NCBI GenBank assembly: GCA_958299035.1
Contig: CATQJL010000326.1
Span: 248,001 to 312,000, forward strand
Reading direction: 5' to 3'
Source: Cylicocyclus nassatus
Lineage: Eukaryota; Nematoda; Chromadorea; Rhabditida; Strongylidae
DNA: 64,000 bases
Positions 29,212-40,225 of this stretch are shown here, one piece after another. Position numbers and translations under genes: made by a program. Below the pieces are notes generated by a model. The model searched no databases. It was not told the DNA's origin and saw only the letters and a list, made by a program, of their open reading frames with translations. The first letter of the stretch is position 1. Each line of letters opens with the position of its first letter.

Positions 29212-32200
29212 TCACTTTTCGATTATGCTTTCATTTGTTCGTAGGCCTTCATCTTCTGTGAGGACATCTAGTAGTAGCGTCAAAGTCTTCGATTGTACTG
29301 GATCTTCTTTTCCTTTGCCTCGATGCCGAAGCTGATTAGGGTACTTCTTGTATAACTCTCCGCCAATCTTCACTTCGTAGTTAACCCGTCCAATACGTTT
29401 TACTACGATGCCTTTGATCCAACGAAAATGAGGTGGTTTCCACTGCTTCGCGTAGACCAAATCGCCAGCTTCAAATTCTTTTGGGTGTACTCCATGTTTT
29501 CGATCAAATTGGTCTTTCATGTGTTTGCAGCTGTTTCTTCTAGCTAGCGGCTCCTTCTTTGTTTCTGATTGTGGTACTAATTGGCTGAATCTCGTGCATA
29601 ATTTCCTTCCAAGAAATAATTCCGCTGGTGTCTTGTCGTTCAAAGTTGCATTTGGTGCCTGTAGGCTTGTGACAATATTCAGAGTTTCTTCCATCAGCCT
29701 CTCCTTCCCCTCTTCTTGATTCCGCGTTTTAGTTTATCAACAAAACGTTTTGCTTGCCCGTTCGACTGGGGATAATAAGGAGCAGTTTTTATGTGTAAAA
29801 TTCCTTCTTCGTCACACATGCTTTTGAACAACTCCAATGTAAACTAAGTTCCATTGTCAGTCACGATAGTTTGTGGTGGTCCATATCTAGCAAACATTCT
29901 CTTCAAAACTTTCACAGTCCTTGTCGCAGTAATATTGTACATCTCGACCATTTCGGACCATTTACTATGACCATCAACTATGACCATGTAGCTGAGTCCT
30001 CGTATGGGCCCTGCGAAGTCATGTAAATCCGTTGCCACGCCGAGGTTGGGGTGGCCATGCCTCCAGTGGAACCTTTAGGATTCTTGACCGCTTCTTGGCA
30101 TTTAGTGCATCTCCGCATTACATCTTCGCAATCGTTATCAATGTTCGGCCAGTATACATGACTTCGCGCCAATTTCTTCATCCTTACGATTCCTGGATGT
30201 CCAACGTGTAGTTCCTTTAGAAGTTTCGACCGAAGCTTGCTAGGTATAGCAACTCTTTCTGCCAGCATTAGGCACTGTCTTACAAGAGAAAGTGCCTCTC
30301 GTCGACTGTGAAAAATTGCTAACTCTCCTTCAGCCTTTGGCCATTTTTTACTCTTCACGTAAGTCATCACTCTCTTCAATATCGGATCGTCCGTCGTATA
30401 TGTTTCTATGTCAGAACTCTTTAAAGGCAATCTTCTTATACAGTTTTTAACGTTTCGGTCACGTCGTTCTCGACACCAGCTATTACCACGTCTTCTGCAT
30501 TCTGATTCTTCTTCATCAATCTTGAAAGTCCATCTGCTTGCCCAAACTGAGTGGTTTCAACGTATTCTATGTCAAAATCGTATCCCAGAAGAATCGTAGC
30601 CCATTTCATAAGTCGATTAGCGGAGTAAACCGGAACTCCTTTCTTTTCACCAAAGATGGCTAACAAGGGTTTGTGATCCGCTAAGAGTAGGAATTTTCTG
30701 CCAAAAATGTATTTATGGAATTTCTTCACTGCAAAGAAAAATCCTGATGCTTCTTTCTCGATTTGTGAGTAATTCTCCTCTTTGTGAGAAATCGTAAAGC
30801 ATGCGCAATCGGTTTCTCTGATCCATCAGAACATCTGTGCGATATTACGCATCATTCCATAGTCGCATGCATTGCTGCTACGACTATTTGCTTTGGATCG
30901 TAGTGAGCAAGGTTCAGCTCACTTGTTAGTGCCTTCTTCAACTTCATGAAGGCTTCTTGCTGTTTGGATTTCCATTCCCACTTCGTGTCTTTTTTCAGTA
31001 ACGCATCTAATGGTCCACGAAAATTTCTGATGCTTGGTATGAACGTCGCATAGTATGTAATCATGCCAAGAAAGGCTCGTAACTGTCCTGCATTATAGCT
31101 TCGATCTTCTCCGGGTTTGGTCTCCTGCGATTTCTATCGACGATAAAGCCAAGATAGCGCATCATGGCTTTCCAAAAGCACATTTTTCCAGTCAAATCTT
31201 GAATTCATACTCTGAGATTCTTGCGAACAACGCCAGCAGATTCTCCATGTGCTCTTCTTCAGTCTTTTCACAGACCAGAATATCATCCAAGTAGCTTGCT
31301 ACAGCTTGTAAACCAGCTATCATCTTGTTCATAATCTGTTAAAATATTCCGGGTGCAGTCCTGATTCCAAACGGCAAGCGTTTGTATCGGTGCAGTCCTC
31401 TGTGTGCGTTTATCACGACCAATTTCTTCGCTCTTTCGGATGGTTCTATTTGCAGATACGCATCTGAAAGATAAATTTGCGAAAGCACTGTTCCTCTATT
31501 GAGAAATGCTAAGATGTCTTCTGGTAGCGGCAAATGGTAATCGTACGACACAAGTGCTCTGTTGAGTCCAGTTGAGAAGTCTGCGCATATTCTCAATTTT
31601 CCATTTGCCTTTCTTGCACATACCATCGGAGCTGCCCATTCGTTATGGGTTATTGGCGTTATCACTTTCATTTCCAGAAGTCTGTCCGGTTCTTTCTCGA
31701 CAACCTCAAAGGCAGAATGAGGGACAGGTCTGCAAGTCTTAAACACTGGATGGAAACTTCCACCGAACTGCATGTCTGCTTTCTCCTTGGTGCATAATCC
31801 GAGACCATCGTTGCATACTTTTGGATAAGCATTCTTCAATTTTTGTGCGATAACATTATTTTGACTGGCCATAACAGTTGCAACCATTTTTCCCAGATGA
31901 TAGATCATCTCTTCATTTTTCCGGATCCAGTCTATTCCTAGCAAAGGGTTGTGAGAAGTAACGTATGCATAACCTTCATTCTTGCATCCTTTCAGCTCAA
32001 AATTGCACTAAAGCTTGCCATATATCTTCGTGGAGTTTCCACTGGCATCTTTGACACAGATGTTCGTTTCCCTAAGGTCTGGAGCACCTATACTCTCCAG
32101 ATTGACTCGTTCAGAAGCGTGATATCCGATCCTGTATCAAGTAAAAAGTTCACTGAAAGACCATTTACTTTCGCTTCCAGATATAGTGGTGGAGAGTTGA

Positions 32201-33351
32201 CATCCATCCTAGCATTTGCGATCTTCACTACGTTTCGAACATGTGAATGAGTTGAAAATCTTGTTTTCTTCGTTCTTCGCTTCGTTCTGGTGTTGCCACG
32301 GTTTCCAGAATTCTTCGGATTGGTACTTGGTCGGTCAGATGGTTTTTCTCTTTTGAAAAGTTCGCAGAACTTTTCTTTGTGCCCTATTGTCTTGCACTTC
32401 TTACAGAACCATGGTTTTGCTTTGCAATCCTTGAACAAGTGCTCCCAAAGCAGTTCCAGCATTCCAACATCCTGCGTCTTCTTTGACTGCTTCTACCACT
32501 CTCGCGTTGTTTCCAGCTATAGTCTTGCTATCTTTCGCATTCTAAGTAGAGTTCTTGTAGGGTCATCTTGCGTTCGGTCTGTACTCCTTGTCCAGCACTG
32601 CAATAAGTCTTTGCCTTATTTCATTCCTTTGGACTCTTCAGCCCGAAAATCCATAGAAAATCCATAGTAGACACTTGATTCCGTCGCTATCCAGGTCATG
32701 GATCTTCGCTTTTTCACAGAGTTCGTTAACTCTTCCAGTATACAGGAGGTAATCTCTGAACTATTTTTCATCCAGCTTTAGACATTGACACCTTAGTGTA
32801 AACGGCGATGTCTTCATGTCGAAAAGTTGCTTCAGGATTGAAACTATCTCTTTGAATCCTATAGCGGTTACTTGTCTTGGTAGTACGTGTCTCTGATACT
32901 TTTCGAAGTCTTCTCTGTCCAGCTTCTCACAAAGAAGTCGCACTCTAGCACTTTCCGTAAGCGACCTGGCATCCTCAATAAATACGTCCTTGTAACGCGC
33001 GTACCACTAGCTGAAGCTAAGGTTGGCTTCAGGATTAAACGTAAATTTCTCGATCCTATTGCTCAAAGCGCACACAAGATTCGGCGCATCTGCTGCGGTA
33101 CTGCTCTGCCCAGTACCTGCGCCTTGTTCACGACCGATGGCTTCAAGAAGAGCCTTCATTTCTTCTTGTTGCAGACGCATCTGCTCTTGCTGCAGACGCA
33201 TCTGCTCCTGCATGACCTGCAGCATGCTCTCCATCGGAGAGACATGCTGTCTGGTCTCCACTGGTCTGCCGTCCATCGCTTCGTCGTTCATCGCTCTGCC
33301 GTCCGTCGAATGAGTCTTCGTCTTCTTTCTTCTCGAGTCTCTGCATCTCAT
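29212..33351 (-). pseudogene. Gag-Pol of the decayed gypsy element
   Basis: Fragments in changing frames include Gag with a repeated Gln-rich coiled segment (QEQMRLQQEQMRLQQEE, about 33190-33130), a zinc-knuckle remnant (WFCKKCKTIGHKEKFC), protease NFLLDTGSDITLL, RT start (KVITPITHNEWAAPMVCARK), RNase H (KKFHKYIFGRKFLLLADHKP), the integrase zinc domain (HVGHPGIVRMKKLARSHVYW) and tail ORFs to 29212. The frame is broken between about 29710 and 29840, around 30000, near 30800, 31080-31340 and 32090-33010. It is a pseudogene with a close relative at 18833-23056. Confidence 0.9.
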
Positions 33352-33365
33352 CCTGATCGCCAGTT

Positions 33366-33544
33366 TGTTGTGTTCGTGAACAGCTTCAGCGAAGACTCTT
33401 TATCTGCCTTCTAGCGACAAGCAATAAAACTGAACGTCTCTCCGAATTAGGCTGCTATTTATAGCCTACTTATTTACATAAACAGATCATAATGGAAAAC
33501 ATCAATCATTTTACAAAAGCCATTTCTACTTAGCAGCTTCATCA
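33366..33544 (-). repeat. 5' LTR of the decayed gypsy element
   Basis: It begins TGTTGTGTTCGTGAACAGC and ends near GCAGCTTCATCA. Several substitutions relative to 28827-29004 indicate an older insertion than the element at 18434-23433. Confidence 0.8.
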
Positions 33545-34175
33545 AGATAGTCACAACAAACTATATTCAAGCTGCCCTGCAATGCAGCCATGTGAAATGA
33601 TCTTTCAATCAAAATTGACTACCATGGTGAGAAAAAAAAAGTTTAACCTTTTAGAATTTGGCTCGAAATCCTATGTAGATCAAACTCGGTACCAATGTTT
33701 AAAGGTTATTTTGTAGGGCACATGTTCTGCCCTACAACGATTATTATGAGTGAGTGGTCAACTCAACAAAATGGTTATGCTATGAATAACCACGACACAG
33801 TCTACCACAAAAAATGGCTTTGAGCAGTGCTTTTGAGAGATGATGCAGCAATAGGAAATCTCATTGTAAAGTAATGCTTTTTTTACAAAGTTCTTGTTTC
33901 TGCATTTTCTTGCGACAAGAAATTTGCCAATGGTACGTGGTCCTTAATGATATGGACCACGCCATGTAAGAAGTTTTCAGAGATTTTTAGACTAGCTAGC
34001 GGCACTCCTGTAATTTCTAGGCAAAACTCAAATTACAAATCATGCAGAACTGCTCTTGGAAGCTTTGTTTTCCAAGGATAGCCAACGAACAGGGCACAGA
34101 TTCACGGAATCATTTTTATAATAGAATACTAAACTTCATTCGAAATACGCAAGATTTTTAGTGCCAAGCCTCTTT
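33545..34175. other. No gene recognised
   Basis: AT-rich sequence between a decayed LTR element and a mariner-type miniature element. No ORF or RNA gene can be supported. Confidence 0.5.
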
Positions 34176-34947
34176 GACAGGGTGTCCTAAAAGTGAATAC
34201 ACAATTTTTTGATCTTTGATAATTCTCTTCCAACAAAGTCTTCTGCTTAGCTTTAAAAACCATTCCGTATTGAACGTGCAAGCTCTAACTTAGATTTACA
34301 GTACAGAGCTAATTGAACTAATTGAACTCTTCATTACTATAGGATTACGGTGAGAACTTTCAGGTACAGCGTCATTATGAGATAGGCCGTTTGGAAAAAA
34401 ACGTTCCGAAAAGTTCTGGAAAGTTGTGTAGTAGCATTTTCAGATATGCTGATTTCATTAAACAACTTCTTACGAGTTTTTCAAACGTTTAAATGGTTTT
34501 TATCACATTTATGAAAAAACCGAAATACGTTATTGCGGTTTGTCTGGCGTAACAGATGGAAAAAGTGCAGAAACTTTTCGAATGGCCTCATCAAACTGTT
34601 GACGAATAGCAGAAATCGATTGTTGTGTTACATCTGGCACAATTTATTGAAAAAGCCTTACGATGAAGTTCGAGTTTCATGTTTGGAATTAGCAACTCTG
34701 TTTCACCTAGCGTAACAGCTTTTAGCTTCTTTGGCTTTTTTAGAAGTAAAATATGACCTCTGATAATTCAAAACCCTCCTCAAATTTTCCACCGTAGTCC
34801 TACAGTAACGAAGAAGAAACGGAAATCCGCTTATACATATTATAAATTGAAATTGACAGCCCTTCGAAATGGTACTCAAAGCTTTTCAAACTTGATGGCA
34901 AGAGGGTTATTCTCAAACAGTAGGCACATTTTTTTGGAACGCCCTAT
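34176..34947. mobile_element. Mariner-type miniature element (CAGGGTGTCC ends), old
   Basis: It starts (G)ACAGGGTGTCCTAAAAGTG and ends near TTTTTGGAACGCCCTATA. The inner sequence matches other members (43124-43806, 49890-50779), including GTAATCCTACAGTA/TACTGTAGGATTACGG-type segments. Degenerate ends suggest age. No transposase. Confidence 0.6.
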
Positions 34948-34971
34948 ATCATCGCCCTATATCAGGTCTGT

Positions 34972-35905
34972 CAAAATGTTCGTGCCGTTTTTCAGACCTA
35001 TGTCGAATCGTTCAGAATAGCGATAGGCAAATGCTCCAGACAGTGTTTGATGTAGAACATCTTCGTTTTTCTAGCAGTGAGACTTTTATTCCAAGATAAT
35101 TGAAGTGCACTCGAATAATCGTTGAAATCCCCAACCCATGATATTTGACTACCCTCAATTTAGCTATTTCTCAAAAACTTCTACTTCTATCTTTTGGACG
35201 ATTTGTGACTGTTGGATAGGTAAACAAAACTCAATAAAATTTGTAGGCTTCTTCAACTGGCTTTCAATTATTTTTTAGGAGAATTTTTTCAAATGTCATC
35301 ATTTTTGCGAAGTCGTAAAATATATGAACACTTCATACACTAGGAAACCTTCGAATTTTGAAACTTTCAAAAGTCGATTGTGTAAACAGTGATTGGACGA
35401 AGCAAATAAGTGTTTTCTGCTTTGGAATATTAGATTTTTGATTTTCCGGGCATAGCTTGGTGATGAAACAGGGCGAAAATGTTTAAGAAGAGGAGAACAA
35501 TCTGCATCGAATGACACTTTGGTGCTCGCTATATGATGTTCTATGAGGTTTGGGATAACCCATTATGAATTTGATAGCATCAAGAAAATCATGCTAAAAT
35601 TTCAGAAAATTAAGCAATGGACGCCAAAAATGAATTGTCTTGCATTTTGTTTACTCTACCTAAGAAAAGCTCTTCCAGAAATTAAAAATGAAAATTTTAA
35701 AAAATTAGCCGAAATAAGGGCAGGGAAAATTATGGGTCAGAGATTCCGACGATTATTGAGCAAACATTGAAGGAGTCGCAAGAACACCGCTACTAGAAAG
35801 AGGAAGAAATTCTGCATCGAACACTGGATAGAGCGCTTGCCTGTCTTTATTTTGAACGATCTAGGATAAATGAAACGACGCAAACTTTTGGATGGATCCA
35901 AATTT
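34972..35905. repeat. Long inverted-repeat element
   Basis: The left arm (TGTCAAAATGTTCGTGCCG...GACTTTTATTCC) is a diverged reverse complement of 35770-35905 (...GAACACTGGATAGAGCGC...ACGCAAACTTTTGG). A related right arm occurs at about 58590-58960. The short ORF at 35543-35770 lies within the repeat and is not considered a gene. Confidence 0.55.
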
Positions 35906-36450
35906 ATCACATTCACAACAGGGCCAAATTTTCGCTGACTGCTTTTTCGGACCAGAGCATATTTCGCAAAATTGAGTTGCGGAATATCTTTCTAAGCGCA
36001 ATCAAGACTACCGCAATAGAAAATGCACTGGGTTGAATAACCTTTTGAACTAATTGAAAAGATGCATCGAATGCTCCACCTTGCAACCGTTCAAAGAAAA
36101 CGGAAATACTTTCATTCTCTCCGTGGTCATTCCGAGCGGTTGCCTTCATTTTCCCTCTGTCGACCCCACTGCCACAACTTCCTAAGAAGAAGAAACCGAC
36201 TTCCCCACTTGCGTACAAAGCCAGTCCTCTTATGAACGAAGACGCTATTCACCTACTCAATCGCATTCATTCAATCATCAGCAAGAAAGCCTTCGAAACA
36301 ATTCCATTTTTGAAGAACTGATCAATAAGTTACGGAGTTTGTCCTCGACGCCTCTTGAGAAAGAAAAGCGTGAACAATCAGTAATTATCTTCGGCGTGCC
36401 TTGAGCTGACTCCGCTTTGCCTGCAGTGTCGAGGCAAGAGCATACGAAAT

Positions 36451-37039
36451 CTCAGATAACCGCCGGGGGCAGGCGGCCATGCGAATTTTGAGCAAGCGCG
36501 CACCGGAAAAATAGTTCGTTGATTTTTTGCGGCCCGCTTGCAGAAATTTGGAAGAAAGTTGGCGAAATCAAAGACGAATGCTTGAAGAACAATCGCGGTT
36601 TCTTTATGGATTAGCTGCGGCGCAGCGGCCGCATTCTCGCGGACTTTCCGCGAAAATATGCAAAAATTTCGAGGGCCGCACGGTCCTTTGTGGAGGACCG
36701 CGCAACCCCCAGGTACTTTCCGCTGAGAGAAAGTACCTCAAACTTGAGTAATTAAACCAACGGTGACATCTCTGCCACACAGAGTCTTATCTGCGCTCGA
36801 TGTACGCCCGAAAATGCCTTAAAAGAGTCCGAGCGCTTGCTGAAAGTTTGGCCAGCGCTCGCTGAAAGAAATTATTTGCCGAGCGCTTGCAAAAAATGCT
36901 GTATTGCTGCCCTCTGGCAGAATATGCGACCGTAAAGGAAGTGCCGCCCGCTGAAGGTTTGGCCACGCCCCAAAATTCTGCTGACCGCCTGCAGAAAAGC
37001 GCGAGTTTGCGGACCGCCTGCCCCCGGCGATTATCTGAG
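36451..37039 (-). mobile_element. SL-cassette inverted-end element, copy C, inserted in LINE ORF1
   Basis: The element is 589 bp with ends CTCAGATAACCGCCGGGGGC and CCCCCGGCGATTATCTGAG. AT lies on both flanks. It interrupts LINE ORF1 (see 36230-37379), so it must have moved in after the LINE inserted. The SL RNA-like unit is on the minus strand. Confidence 0.85.
36633..36758 (-). ncRNA. SL1-type spliced-leader RNA-like gene, copy C
   Basis: The 22-nt exon (36758-36737) is identical to copy A, one change from canonical SL1 at position 12. The GT donor follows at 36736-36735. An 8-bp stem GGTACTTT/AAAGTACC (36712-36737) spans the donor. GGACCGTGCGGCCC forms a second stem (36673-36686). The Sm-like site is AAATTTTTGC (36660-36669). 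The terminal stem ATTCTCGCGGA/TCCGCGAAAAT has one mismatch. Identity of the exon with copy A implies a shared, conserved leader. Confidence 0.75.
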
Positions 37040-37375
37040 ATTTATACTCGGTATGCTCAACAAGTTGGTTGTTGAAGCGCGGCCAGCAGAAGTTTCAGGA
37101 TGGGGAGGGCGAAGGAGTAAACCAAGATTAGTCAAATGTGTTTTTTCCAGCAAGTACTTATGCACAGAAATGCTTTCAAAATCTCGTTGCCTCAGAAATA
37201 TTATGCCCTATAGAAATGTTTACATCCGAAGATGGATGACTGCAGAAGAAAGAGCTCGTGAGAGAGATCTGCGCTCAACCGCAAGTGAAATGAATCAAAA
37301 AGAAGGTAAACGAATTTTTGTTGTATACAGAGGAAAGATTGTCAAGGCTGCCGATATTCCACGGAAAAACGGCGT

Positions 37376-38400
37376 ATGAAAACTTCCTGTCAAAAAACTG
37401 AAAAGCTTAATGATGTTCCCAAAAACCTTTTGAATGTACGCAGCCTAAAAAACAAAATCACACATCTTCAACATTTGTTGTCTACTTTCAAACCAGCCCT
37501 TTTGATGATTACCGAAACTTGGTTGAATTCGCACGTAGCTAATGGTGAAATCTGCGGTAGTCCTCCGTATATTTTGCTTGGAAAAGACCGCAAAAGTAAA
37601 AAGGGTGGAGGAGTCTGTGCGTTGATCCATAGAAGCATTCTATTCGAGGAAGTCACGTTTAAAATGAGAGACTCATAGCGGACGTTATTTGATGTTTTCT
37701 TACATCAAACATACAACAACATACAACATACAACAACATATAACATACATGTCTTCTTCTTTTCTTTCTCCTGCTTACCACCAACCGGCCGATAGATCAA
37801 AATGAATCTGAATTTATCAGCACAGGTTAGGGTACAGACCCTAACCTGTGCTGATAAATTCAGATTCATTTTGATCTATCGGCCGGTTGGTGGTAAGCAG
37901 GACGAACTTATTCTGACTATTTCTTACCTTGTTTCCTCTCAAATAAGACTGTGATAGTCGGAGATCTAAACCCTCCTTTTTGACTGGATTCATAGAACTA
38001 TATCTAACTACACTGGAGAGTAATACCTGGCAACATTTGATGCTTTACCCATGACCGAATGGGTCAATTTTTCACTAGAGATGAACATATACTAGACCTA
38101 GTATTATCGAATGCTGAAATTGTTAAAGATCTTTTTGCTTCTCCCCCACTAAGTACTTCTGACCATATTACTTAAAACATACTTTAAGCATGCCAAAGTC
38201 GATGAAATCAAATGTTTGTTATCCTCTTTTAACTGGTTTGAGGTTTTCGGAAACTTCAGCGATACTGATGACGTTTACAGCCGCTTTCTTTACATCATGC
38301 ATGATATCATCAAACAGTGTGTTCCCTTCAAAAACGCCGAACAACTTACAAGGGAAGCGTGTTCAGTCGAAGTGGCCTTTTTAGATAGACCCATACTGCT
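37376..38400 (+). pseudogene. LINE copy 2 ORF2, endonuclease part
   Basis: The order is NVRSLKNKITHLQHLLSTFK, PALLMITETWLNSHV, KKGGGVCALIHRSILFEEV, then a break at about 37678, IYRPVGGKQDELILTISYLV, VGDLN, LDLVLSNAEIVKD and TSDHI near 38165. These are the endonuclease motifs of this LINE class. A perfect 65-bp inverted duplication lies at 37769-37902 within the domain. Confidence 0.75.
37769..37902. repeat. Perfect 65-bp inverted repeat with a 4-nt spacer
   Basis: The arms 37769-37833 and 37838-37902 are exact reverse complements around ACAG. The right arm is LINE endonuclease coding sequence (IYRPVGG). The left arm replaces the coding sequence expected upstream. Its perfection contrasts with the decayed LINE around it. 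Confidence 0.9.
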
Positions 38401-38401
38401 T

Positions 38402-38744
38402 TGAAGAGTATTGCACGGTGATTCCAAATCTGCCAATCGCCTCTAGACGCCGTGTTATGACCGTTTTTCGGAACGAAAAATGAATGCAGAATTTAGGTAA
38501 AATTAATTGTTACAATCTTTCCAGCGCTCAGACAAAGCAATGTAAAGTATTAGCATGTTAGACAAGATGTATTCATTGCATAAACTGCTCTGATACTTGA
38601 CACTGGACCATTTGAACAAATTTGGGCAATTTTGCTTCAGTTTTGCATTCAATTTTTTGACCTGAAAAACGACCATAACTCGGCGTCCAGAGGCTCTTGG
38701 CAGATTTGGAAAGCAGATTTGGAATCACCGCTTAATGCTCTTCA
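38402..38744. repeat. Foldback element in LINE copy 2
   Basis: GAGTATTGCACGGTGATTCC...ATGACCGTTTTTCG pairs with AACGACCATAACTCGGCGTC...GGAATCACCGCTTAATGCTC. A diverged copy lies at 44482-44840. Non-coding. Confidence 0.65.
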
Positions 38745-39055
38745 AAGTAGTATGGGTTTTATCTGGAAAGCCCAATTCGACTAGAGACACTTCCCTTGTT
38801 AGTTTTTTTTCAAATATCCAACCCATATCCGCAACCTATTTGAACAACGACAACGACTTTTCAACAACACTCCTGTTCCTATGCAAAAGCTACGTTATGC
38901 AAATATCACCCAAAAGCTTGATCACCATCTAAAGGAATATATGTCTTACAAGGTCAAGAAGTTTGCGAGCAGTAAACATGTGAAGGAAACAATATCTTAT
39001 CAAATGCAGAACTAAGAGTTCACCTACCTTGCCAGTGCTTGTTGGAGAAGGTGGA

Positions 39056-39297
39056 TTAACACATTGACGACAATGTGACCCACATGGTGGGTCATGCAAT
39101 GACCGTAGTTTTAGAAGTTCTATTATGCTTTATTCCTAGGAATTACTTCCGAGTTTCTTAGCTGCTTCTCAAAATCACTGTAGGGATACTGCAGATGACG
39201 GCCTGTTTGATTTCAGCTAAAAATACTCAACTTAATGTGAACGGAACTGCCCCACAGGGCAGACAGCTAAAATTGCACGCTGTCGTCAACGTGTTAA
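39056..39297. mobile_element. TTAA-bounded (piggyBac-like) miniature element
   Basis: The ends TTAACACATTGACGACAATG and CTGTCGTCAACGTGTTAA are inverted, with TTAA at both edges, the target of piggyBac-type transposases. The 242-bp interior matches 175-350. It interrupts LINE copy 2. Confidence 0.7.
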
Positions 39298-39375
39298 AAT
39301 TTAGTACAGGGTTTTGAAAAAGCAGAGGCCTTCGCAAATTTCTCAGAGCGTTCACTACTTGTTGTAACAAATCAC

Positions 39376-40225
39376 TTGTATTGCCAAAAATTACTGAACA
39401 GAAAGTTGAAACTACCAATAATCACAAGTGATATTGTCTACAAATTTCTGAAAAAACTAAAACTATCACAGTCCGTTACGTCTGAAGGAGTACCACAGAT
39501 GTTCTACAAACTCTTTGTAAGACCTCTTGCACACAATTTCAACATCTCTCTGATGACAGGTCAATTTCCTCTTGCTTGGAAAGCTGCAGTAATAACCCCA
39601 TTCCAAAAGGAAAAGATGGTGACCAAATTTTAAATCGTCCTATCAACATTCTTCCAATGCCCTTGAAAGTTCTAGAGAAAATTATAAAAAATATCTACTT
39701 GATTGGATTGAAATTAACAAGATCATCCCTGATGAGCAGTTTAGCTTCCTGTCAGACTCATCAACCTGTTCTCATTTACCCTAATTTCACGCGCATAAGG
39801 CGCGGGGGATTTTTTTCCAAAATCGACCAGCCCAGACACGCCAAAGGACTTTACAACCAAAGAACCCTATAACGTGCTGTATATTGCTTGTAAGAATCAT
39901 GCGGTATAAAGATTTCTTTTTGGAATACAGCGAAGCAGCTGAGCGGCTCGCTTGAAAATTTGGAAAAGTGCGCCTTGTACGCGTGAAATTAGAGTAATAA
40001 ATTGCACACTTCTCTGGAATTAGGCACTAGGTCAAGGTAAAGCAGTCGATGTGGTATACTTCGACCTCAGTAAAGCTTTTGATAACGTCTGCCATAAAAA
40101 TCAATTAGCAAGACTGCATAGCGTAGGCATAGAGGTAACCTGCTTGACTGGTTTTGCTCTTATCTGCATGACAGAAAGATAGAAGTACGCTTTTCTCAGG
40201 ACTTTTCCTTTCCTTTGTCCTTCAG
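39376..40225 (+). pseudogene. LINE copy 2 ORF2, N-terminal RT part
   Basis: SEGVPQMFYKLFVRPLAHNF, GQFPLAWKAAVITPF, then shifted NRPINILPMPLKVLEKI and SLASC, followed after a small insertion by [20 protein letters not shown] (about 40045-40095, catalytic Asp box). RT then continues to PS near 40220, where the CAG-flanked element sits. Several frame breaks. Confidence 0.8.
39779..40000. mobile_element. Small inverted-end element in LINE RT
   Basis: Ends ACCCTAATTTCACGCGCATA and TACGCGTGAAATTAGAGTA are inverted, with AAGGCGC/GCGCCTT next to them. The segment of about 222 bp interrupts RT coding sequence. Class not determined. Confidence 0.55.

Larger units (their letters stand above)
28827..33544 (-). 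mobile_element. Decayed Ty3/gypsy element related to the young copy
   Basis: LTR-like ends at 28827-29004 and 33366-33544 share GTGTTCG..GAACAGCTTCAGCG and about 165 further bases with scattered changes. A PPT (CCTCCCCCAGTAGG on the plus strand) and a PBS (TGGCGATCAGGATG on minus) are at the family positions. No target duplication is evident. The coding region is homologous throughout to 18833-23056 but carries many frame breaks. Confidence 0.88.
36230..37379 (+). pseudogene. LINE copy 2 ORF1, split by an SL-cassette element
   Basis: Upstream of the insertion, KEKREQSVIIFGVP (about 36360-36402) matches EKRGRSIVIAGLPE of copy 1. Downstream, ILGMLNKLVVEARP matches ARVLDQLQVACWP, then KPRLVKCVFSS and VYIRRWMTAEERARERDLRS continue to a stop at 37377-37379. 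Removing the inserted element and one AT keeps the frame open across the join. A TGA after FGVP and frame shifts show decay. Confidence 0.7.

Noticed and set aside
35543..35770. 75-codon plus-strand ORF starting MRFGITHYEF
   Set aside because: It lies inside an inverted-repeat element with a non-coding diverged relative near 58600-58960 whose frame is not kept.
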